Origin: Bacteroidaceae bacterium
GTDB lineage: Bacteria; Bacteroidota; Bacteroidia; Bacteroidales; Bacteroidaceae
DNA: 18,282 nucleotides
NCBI GenBank assembly: GCA_900769465.1
Contig: CAAGGT010000233.1
Coordinates: 1-18,282, forward strand
Reading direction: 5' to 3'
Shown here: positions 1-5,098 of the stretch, piece by piece
How the letters are laid out: the number at the start of each line of letters is the position of its first letter
Position numbering within the stretch: position 1 is the stretch's first letter
Notes under the pieces: model-generated
Database searches by the model: none
What the model was told of the DNA's origin: nothing
Seen by the model: the letters and a program-made list of their open reading frames with translations, nothing else
Made by a program: the position numbers and the translations under genes

Positions 1-51
1 ATCCAAAGAGTAAAGCACTTTGGTAGATATAAATGTCTGTCGTTTAATCAT
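1..51 (-). CDS. Partial CDS, N-terminus of unknown protein running off the left edge
   Basis: An ATG at 51-49 opens a frame of 17 codons with no stop before the window edge; the translation begins MIKRQTFISTKVLYSLD. The support is positional. The start lies about 25 bases downstream of a perfect Bacteroidetes -7 box (TACCTTTG on the minus strand, 76-83), which itself follows the terminator of the upstream small-gene operon. This terminator-promoter-start arrangement is what a new transcription unit should look like. The peptide is basic and too short to place in a family. No function is proposed. Confidence 0.5.
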   Translation of the reverse strand, partial: MIKRQTFISTKVLYSLD

Positions 52-75
52 AAGGCTGTTCCGTTTGGTCGGTGG

Positions 76-107
76 CAAAGGTAGCCGGCAAACGGGGTTG
101 CATAAAA
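76..107 (-). promoter_or_regulatory. Bacteroidetes-type promoter for the partial gene at the left edge
   Basis: On the minus strand TACCTTTG (76-83) is an exact match to the -7 consensus TAnnTTTG. Twenty bases upstream lies TTTT (104-107), one mismatch from the -33 consensus TTTG. The -33 element coincides with the U-tract of the preceding terminator, so the two units are packed back to back. Transcription would start near 68-72, about 20 bases before the ATG at 51. Confidence 0.55.
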
Positions 108-134
108 GACAGCACCCGATGTGCCGGGTGCTGT
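104..134 (-). terminator. Rho-independent terminator of the small-gene operon
   Basis: A perfect 10-bp stem pairs 109-118 with 125-134 (core CAGCACCCG / CGGGTGCTG) around a 6-base loop. On the minus strand it is followed by TCTTTTATG. It starts only a few bases beyond the stop codon of the 142-336 gene, which fits termination of that operon. Confidence 0.75.
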
Positions 135-141
135 GCCTTTC

Positions 142-336
142 CTATTTATGTTCTAATAACCTTTTTTTCTCCTCATTCATTATCCCGATTTGCAGATTTA
201 GACATTCGCGATAAATATCGCTTTCATCTACCAATGTTTTCCACTCTTCATATTTCTGCATAGTGTCCTTAATTGTAACTGCTGCGTGGAACATTCTGTT
301 TAACTCTTCATCTGTGAATTTGCTAAAATCTTTCAT
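142..336 (-). CDS. Small hypothetical protein, 64 aa
   Basis: Unknown small protein, acidic and rich in Glu and Lys, predicted by eye to be mostly helical (starts MKDFSKFTDEELNRMF). It has no signal peptide or membrane segment and no motif I recognise. Its ATG overlaps the end of the upstream gene (333-566) by 4 bases, in the ATGA arrangement typical of translational coupling, and a strong terminator follows its stop. It is therefore the last gene of a three-gene unit. Such short unknown genes are common in Bacteroidales mobile elements; nothing in the sequence tells its role. Confidence 0.6.
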   Translation of the reverse strand: MKDFSKFTDEELNRMFHAAVTIKDTMQKYEEWKTLVDESDIYRECLNLQIGIMNEEKKRLLEHK

Positions 337-566
337 ACTGCTACATTTTTAAGTGTGTTATGTTCGTGCATAAGCCTATCAACGAAATTTGCACCGATGT
401 TCAAGCCAAACTTTGCCTTTAGGTGAAAAGCATATCGCAATGCTTTCAATGGCTCTTTTGTGTGGCAAACTGCACTCTCTGTCTTGTTAGGATTTTTTAC
501 ATAGACTTTCCAAACTCTGCCTTTCTTTTCGGCTGTGATAACTCTCTTTGACTTAATTGCTTTCAT
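333..566 (-). CDS. Small basic hypothetical protein, 77 aa
   Basis: Unknown small protein with a strongly basic first half (MKAIKSKRVITAEKKGRVWKV) followed by a probable helix and a region containing RYAFHLKAKFGLNIG. The beta-rich, Lys/Arg-rich start could suit nucleic-acid binding, but that is inference from composition only. It is the middle gene of a three-gene unit: 12 bases separate it from the upstream gene (579-827) and it overlaps the downstream gene by 4 bases. No recognised family. Confidence 0.6.
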   Translation of the reverse strand: MKAIKSKRVITAEKKGRVWKVYVKNPNKTESAVCHTKEPLKALRYAFHLKAKFGLNIGANFVDRLMHEHNTLKNVAV

Positions 567-578
567 ATCGCTATACTA

Positions 579-827
579 TTAAAATGAATAAACCAACATA
601 TTGTAAACTGTAATTTCGGACTCTGCACAAATACGCTCGGCAATTCTGCTTGCCTCTTCCTTGTCGTGTGCCTCAACCGACAAAACAAAAATTTCATTAT
701 CAAAATCTTCAACCTCAACTTGAAATGTGCTTATGCAATCGCAAGAGCTGGAGAGATTTTTTCTTCTATTGCCACCCTCTTCAAAAGGCAATAACTTGTA
801 AGCCGATGTGTGAACTGAATGTGTCAT
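579..827 (-). CDS. Small hypothetical protein, 82 aa
   Basis: Unknown small protein, first gene of the three-gene unit ending at 142. The N-terminal third is polar and low in structure (two adjacent Cys in SSSCDC). The second part, FQVEVEDFDNEIFVLSVEAHDKEEASRIAERICAES in outline, alternates strand-helix and resembles small ferredoxin-fold proteins found in Bacteroidales mobile elements, but I cannot name a family. The ATG at 827-825 is the only early start. No clear promoter was found in the gap upstream of it. Confidence 0.55.
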   Translation of the reverse strand: MTHSVHTSAYKLLPFEEGGNRRKNLSSSCDCISTFQVEVEDFDNEIFVLSVEAHDKEEASRIAERICAESEITVYNMLVYSF

Positions 828-1035
828 AACTGTATGCTTTTAATTGATGATTAATGTTTATGCACTGCGCTTTCGCTTATCGAGATTTTTTATGTGCATA
901 CAAGGGCAACACGGTAAGGATATAGCCTCACAAGGATTATAGGAAAAATTTACCCGACGGGCAGAAAGAAATTGTTTGGTAAAGCGACAAAAAAAAAGCG
1001 ACAAAGAATTTTCAATTATTCCTTATCACTCTGCC

Positions 1036-1069
1036 TGTCCTTGTGAATATCCGTGTGTTGCTACCTTCG
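1036..1069 (+). promoter_or_regulatory. Candidate plus-strand promoter
   Basis: CTTG at 1040-1043 and TACCTTCG at 1062-1069 resemble the Bacteroidetes -33 and -7 elements (one mismatch in each), 18 bases apart. The block TGTCCTTGTG, sixteen bases, then TACCTTyGCA recurs with identical spacing at 18083-18118 on the same strand. It would fire against the minus-strand operon that ends at 1287. Confidence 0.4.
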
Positions 1070-1175
1070 CACCGAAAAAAGCCATAGCAGGAAGTATTGC
1101 AGTGCTGTTAATCATCTAAAAGCAAGCAGTGGCACATCGCACATCGGCAGTTAGAAGCCTGAAGAGGGAGGTATA

Positions 1176-1244
1176 ATGCAAAAGAAGCCCCTACAACGCA
1201 GGTTGCAGGGGTATGTAATGGGGATATGTGTGGTGGCTATTTAG
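1176..1244 (+). CDS. Possible 22-aa mini-protein, only plus-strand gene candidate
   Basis: The frame ATG 1176 to TAG 1244 encodes MQKKPLQRRLQGYVMGICVVAI: a basic head followed by a short hydrophobic tail. It is preceded by GAGGGAGG (about 1163-1170), an unusually good Shine-Dalgarno site for this group, and by the plus-strand promoter candidate at 1036-1069. The hydrophobic part is only about 10 residues, too short for a normal membrane span. Its coding sequence also contains the hairpin at 1188-1211. It could be a leader peptide, a decayed N-terminus or chance; no family is recognised. Confidence 0.22.
   Translation: MQKKPLQRRLQGYVMGICVVAI
1181..1211 (-). terminator. Probable terminator of the MACPF-legumain lipoprotein operon
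   Basis: Arms CCCCTACAAC (1188-1197) and GTTGCAGGGG (1202-1211) form a 10-bp stem with one mismatch and a 4-base loop. On the minus strand the stem is followed by GGCTTCTTTTGC, a modest U-tract. It lies about 76 bases beyond the stop codon at 1287, the end of the four-gene operon. Confidence 0.5.
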
Positions 1245-1286
1245 CCTGTAGGGCGTGGCCAAAACTATTTACAATGATGGATGACG

Positions 1287-1910
1287 CTATTTTAAATTGT
1301 ACATTCTCATAAGAATATCTTCATACGTCATCTCTTCTTCGCAGTACGGACATGTTACAATAGAATCAGCTTTATCCTCATTAAAAATGTCGTCCAAAAG
1401 AACAGTGATGGGATTATTGCATAAGGGGCAACGGAAGGTGTAATAATAATAAGAGTTAATCAGGTCATCAATTTCATCATTCTCATCATTATCTATATTT
1501 CCCTTTTGGCTAAGATGTACTATCTTACTTTTAGTTGAACCATCCGCGAATACAATATGCATTTTGCCTGTGCAACGCTCATCAGACAAATTCTTTTTCA
1601 CACAAAGGTCCACAGTAGCATTACCGACTCCTCCATGTGGATATGCAAAACAAAAGCGCTCATCATCAAAAGAGAAATAGATTTTCCAAGCAGAATTGCT
1701 CTTAATCTCAATTGGTATAATAGAAGGGCCTTGTTTAAGTTCTATAGAGTACTCCTCTTCGTTGATTTTTGTCAGATTTACATCACTTGGAAATACCACT
1801 TCAGATTGATTGGTATCAGTTTCTTCATCACTACATCCACTAAATGTAATGCTGAAAGCAAGCATTGAAACAAACAATGCTATTGCTTTTAAAGGTATTA
1901 AATTCTTCAT
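1287..1910 (-). CDS. BACON-domain surface lipoprotein with C-terminal zinc-ribbon-like motif
   Basis: Last gene of the lipoprotein operon, 207 aa. Residues 1-26 are a lipoprotein signal (hydrophobic core, then FSGC with C26 as the lipidated residue), followed by S-D-E-E, the acidic pattern associated with outer-surface export in Bacteroides. Residues about 38-137 match the BACON-type Ig-like domain of the MACPF protein in this operon almost segment for segment: EVVFPSDVNL against EVVLPSDVDL, then a shared GNATV. A linker of Asp/Asn/Glu leads to C161-P-L-C164 and C187-P-Y-C190, a zinc-ribbon-like arrangement that is unusual on an exported lipoprotein. The ATG at 1910 is preferred over the one at 1943 because it puts the signal peptide exactly where the paralogue has it; 1943 would overlap the upstream gene by 14 bases. 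Function unknown; an accessory or decoy role to the MACPF protein is inference. Confidence 0.8.
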   Translation of the reverse strand: MKNLIPLKAIALFVSMLAFSITFSGCSDEETDTNQSEVVFPSDVNLTKINEEEYSIELKQGPSIIPIEIKSNSAWKIYFSFDDERFCFAYPHGGVGNATVDLCVKKNLSDERCTGKMHIVFADGSTKSKIVHLSQKGNIDNDENDEIDDLINSYYYYTFRCPLCNNPITVLLDDIFNEDKADSIVTCPYCEEEMTYEDILMRMYNLK

Positions 1911-1929
1911 ACCGACTTGATTTATTTGA

Positions 1930-4047
1930 TTAAAAGTATTCATTCATGCTCTCTTTATACATATTACCGTAGTTTTCTACGTTATATACAGTCGCATGTG
2001 AACCCACAGTGTTTCGTGCTAGTTTATAATAAAGGTCTCGCAAAATTATATCGGGATTTGTATCTACAGTCTCCTGAAACCCTCTTGTGAATCCGTTTGA
2101 CAGCCATATTCCCATTTCCGGGTCTTTCATATCGGCTTTTGAGGTCTCGACAGCATTGGCTGCCGTTATAAATAAAACACCAGGAATACCCTCACACGCT
2201 TCACCTATTGAACCGCTATAACATGCGTCCATAGAAAATAGTATCTTGCGATATTTTCCTGCTTCATTCATTTTGCTTAAAATCCCATTTAATTGCCAAC
2301 CATATACTGTTTCCCTTGAGCCCCACGCCAGTTTACCAAAATTACCGTGCCCACACCAAAAGACGATGATATTGTCATTTCCACACGAAGAAACAACATG
2401 TGGCAATCTCTCAGAAACTTCTCCCATTAGTATCTTTTCAAAATCATCAATGCCTATGTCGTTGATTTTATAGTCAACCTCCACATTTTCATATAGATTT
2501 TCACCATCTGTCCTAACTTTTACAACTCCTGGATAGATGTTGCGTGGGTGATATGCGATATTATCCTCAATAATCAATATAATATGTTCATCGTCATATC
2601 CGTGTCGTTTCAACAACTGATACATAGCCAATGCATCTGCCTGATGTCTGTAATTGGCCCATGTATCTGAAGTGCCGACAACAACTGCCCACTTCTCATT
2701 CAGTTCGGGGTAGTAAAAATCCTTTTGATCTTGACTGAATGACTGCATATTCTGGTTCTGCCAATCCCAAGCTTGCAAAGTAGAGGTCGTGCGTCCGGTG
2801 CCATCGGTTGAAAGATATTCTATAGTATGGTATTCTCCATTTATATATACCCAATGTGCGTAGGTCGTGTTCAGAACCGAGGCGTGCGTTTTTTCATCAA
2901 AAGTCCAGTCGCCCGTAACACCGCTCAAATCGGGTGTACCACCCTGCTGTAAATTCTGATAAACAATCCTCATATCTTCGGGAAGCCACGAGCATTGGTT
3001 TTTGGTACGTCCGTCCAATACTCGCAGAATAGCATCATTGATACTCTCTCCCTCATTCATTGCTGTCAAGGCATAAGACAGGAGTAGGAACGAATCATAC
3101 AGATGCGCCTCACCGTTTATGGGTTCTTCCCCAAACTTTGCAGTATAGGCACTGACAAATCCGGATTGTGGGTCGGCTGAGGGTGAAACGCCCTCGTAAT
3201 ACATATTCTTCAGCCTCCCTTTTAGAAGTTCCGAATTAGCCGCATCGGAGCAAAGAACCTTTGGGAATTCAAAATATTCTTCACCTCCCGCTTCTTCCTT
3301 CATTTTTCCAATCATCTCATCAAAGGCTACTACATCCTCTTCTGTACCAGGAACAAATACCAAAGAGCGAAAACGATTATACCACTGCTCCGAGGCTGAC
3401 TGCATTGCGGCATAAAGTTCTTCTTTGTTATTATAAATGGTAATATCACCTATCTCTATGCCCAATTCCGTAGCCTGAAAAGCAAACCAATCACTAAAAC
3501 TCCGTCCATAATCATTGTTACATGCCAACAGACTAACAGAAATAACTCCAGACAGATAAGCCTGAGAAAGCAGCAGTTCGCATTGGGCAATATCACTCTG
3601 TACCATATTCCACACATGTCCTTTCGATGCATTGATGCGTTGATATTCCGTAGATGTCGCAATCGGGACTATCATACATTTCTTCTTGGCATAGCACATT
3701 TCTGCTGCTTTCTCGGCATTTACCGAATATGAAGGTCCTATGATGGCCACGTAGGCATCGTCCTCTGCTACTTGCCTCACATATTCTTCCAAGTCACCGG
3801 CGTCCTCGTCTTTCCACTCAATCTCAATCTTGACATTATTTGTCAGACCTTGCTGAGCCTCTGATATATTCTCGAGTACCCAGTCCGCCGTTCGTTCCCA
3901 TCTGTTCTGTTGCGATTCAGGCATAATTACTGCAACCTTATAAGTACAAGTTTTTACTTTAAGATCCTCATGCTGCTCATCTTCTACACAACTAGACAAG
4001 CACAGCAACGCCAATAGCAAGAACAAACAAACACTACCTTTCTTCAT
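1930..4047 (-). CDS. Lipoprotein: periplasmic-binding (type I) domain fused to a legumain-like C13 cysteine peptidase
   Basis: 705 aa from the ATG at 4047 (a GTG at 4053 is possible). The lipobox LSSC puts the lipid on C20, followed by V-E-D-E. Residues about 36-330 read as a type I periplasmic-binding fold (VAVIMPESQ, YVAIIGPSYS, LLACNNDYGRS, SLVFVPGTEED), as in branched-chain amino-acid receptors. Residues about 453-700 match legumain/GPI8 (family C13): WAVVVGTSDTWANYRHQADA, then DEHIILIIEDNIAYHPRN. A catalytic His lies in CGHGNFG (H567) and a catalytic Cys in MDACYSGS (C609), 42 residues apart against about 41 in human legumain. ITAANAVETSKA also matches the legumain TTAANPRESS segment. 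Legumains cut after Asn. The S1-pocket Arg-His (in YRHQAD) is present, the Glu before the Cys is Asp, and the later GDW motif is GIW, so specificity may differ. It overlaps the upstream gene by 14 bases. Confidence 0.88.
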   Translation of the reverse strand: MKKGSVCLFLLLALLCLSSCVEDEQHEDLKVKTCTYKVAVIMPESQQNRWERTADWVLENISEAQQGLTNNVKIEIEWKDEDAGDLEEYVRQVAEDDAYVAIIGPSYSVNAEKAAEMCYAKKKCMIVPIATSTEYQRINASKGHVWNMVQSDIAQCELLLSQAYLSGVISVSLLACNNDYGRSFSDWFAFQATELGIEIGDITIYNNKEELYAAMQSASEQWYNRFRSLVFVPGTEEDVVAFDEMIGKMKEEAGGEEYFEFPKVLCSDAANSELLKGRLKNMYYEGVSPSADPQSGFVSAYTAKFGEEPINGEAHLYDSFLLLSYALTAMNEGESINDAILRVLDGRTKNQCSWLPEDMRIVYQNLQQGGTPDLSGVTGDWTFDEKTHASVLNTTYAHWVYINGEYHTIEYLSTDGTGRTTSTLQAWDWQNQNMQSFSQDQKDFYYPELNEKWAVVVGTSDTWANYRHQADALAMYQLLKRHGYDDEHIILIIEDNIAYHPRNIYPGVVKVRTDGENLYENVEVDYKINDIGIDDFEKILMGEVSERLPHVVSSCGNDNIIVFWCGHGNFGKLAWGSRETVYGWQLNGILSKMNEAGKYRKILFSMDACYSGSIGEACEGIPGVLFITAANAVETSKADMKDPEMGIWLSNGFTRGFQETVDTNPDIILRDLYYKLARNTVGSHATVYNVENYGNMYKESMNEYF

Positions 4048-5089
4048 ATTCACTCTCTTTCTTTATAGCCTCCTCCTTGTATTTATAGTAGGCATCTTCC
4101 CAATAATTTTCCTTTTCGTAATAAGGTTTCCATTGCATATTCATATCATAGAAATAGGGACTGATGACAATATCCGTGTACCCATCTTCCAATCCATAAC
4201 TGCTATGCGATGGCAATTCTTTTCCGTCTACCCACATCGTGAGATAGTCTTCTATAAGTTTGTCGGTTCTGATAATTACAGAAAACGGAATACTCTTTCC
4301 ATGCGCAGAGCAGTCTGCATCCATACCTATTGCCATAGTAAGAGCAAAATGATTGTCTCTAATTGATTTATATACTCCATTGTTAGAGCCTCCAGCCAAA
4401 GGATATATGAAACCATTGTTTATTTCATTCACCAAGCGATACGTACTATCCGGCATAGCATAGCCCGTATAATCATTAGCCAAGTAAATGGTATCCAAGC
4501 CAGTACTGAAGTAGTAACTATCCTCCACATTATCCTCATTGTAATACGCATTAAATCCATCAGAGAATCCGCTGATGGCATCCATCAAGATTGGTTCATC
4601 GGGCATTGCCGCTATAATTGTTGCACAACCTTCGGGAGCAACGATGCAACCTGCCAGATAACTGATGCCGTACCTTTGTATACGAACGGTGTTCACACCC
4701 TGAATGGCCTCGCTCTCAAAAAGCAGAATTGTCTTGTTCTTGTCCAGTTCGATGTCCTTTTCCCTCACCATCTGCTCATATTCGTTACTCCCCAATATCA
4801 GCAGTTCGCGTACATTGCTTTCCTTTTCCATCCACGAAGCGAGAAACGATTCCGCCTCCTCTATATTGTGTGGCCAAACAAGAGAGAGGTTCACATTCTC
4901 TTGTTCTTGATAAAATCTTAGCACCCCCGATAATATCAAATCGTTATACCCATTGTCGCCCGCCCCATTGAGTGAAGTGACAAGTGTTACCGACAGACTC
5001 TCATTAAAAGTTTCGGCAGTATCGCCGTCCCTGTCAGTGCAGGAAGACAATACTACCAAAACTAAAAAGTATTTCAAATACTTGTGCAT
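4034..5089 (-). CDS. BMP/PnrA-like solute-binding surface lipoprotein
   Basis: 351 aa from the ATG at 5089 (an in-frame TTG at 5095 is less likely). The signal peptide ends in VLSSC, lipid on C17, followed by T-D-R-D-G-D. The rest resembles the basic membrane protein family (PF02608, PnrA/Med type), a periplasmic-binding fold that binds nucleosides in spirochaetes. Visible marks are GAGDNGYNDLILSGVLRF near residues 42-58, GFSDGFNAYY near 174-183 and AIGMDADCS near 253-261, close to the GVDxD segment of the family. No ABC permease or ATPase is encoded nearby, so this is unlikely to be an uptake protein; a ligand-sensing or scaffold role on the surface is inference. It starts 9 bases after the MACPF gene stops and overlaps the next gene by 14 bases. 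Confidence 0.75.
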   Translation of the reverse strand: MHKYLKYFLVLVVLSSCTDRDGDTAETFNESLSVTLVTSLNGAGDNGYNDLILSGVLRFYQEQENVNLSLVWPHNIEEAESFLASWMEKESNVRELLILGSNEYEQMVREKDIELDKNKTILLFESEAIQGVNTVRIQRYGISYLAGCIVAPEGCATIIAAMPDEPILMDAISGFSDGFNAYYNEDNVEDSYYFSTGLDTIYLANDYTGYAMPDSTYRLVNEINNGFIYPLAGGSNNGVYKSIRDNHFALTMAIGMDADCSAHGKSIPFSVIIRTDKLIEDYLTMWVDGKELPSHSSYGLEDGYTDIVISPYFYDMNMQWKPYYEKENYWEDAYYKYKEEAIKKESEYEER

Positions 5090-5098
5090 ACGCAAATG

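Larger units (their letters stand above)
828..1286. other. 459-bp non-coding gap between the small-gene operon and the lipoprotein operon
   Basis: No long gene is present on either strand. The stretch contains a 14-bp tandem repeat (981-1008: AAAGCGACAAA twice), a plus-strand promoter-like site (1036-1069), a plus-strand 22-codon mini-ORF with a strong Shine-Dalgarno site (1176-1244), and a hairpin (1188-1211) that probably ends the lipoprotein operon on the minus strand. It also holds the leader of the small-gene operon, for which no convincing minus-strand promoter was found. Confidence 0.6.

Noticed and set aside
5090..5095. TTG start for the BMP-like lipoprotein
   Set aside because: An ATG two codons later gives the same signal peptide and is the more usual start.
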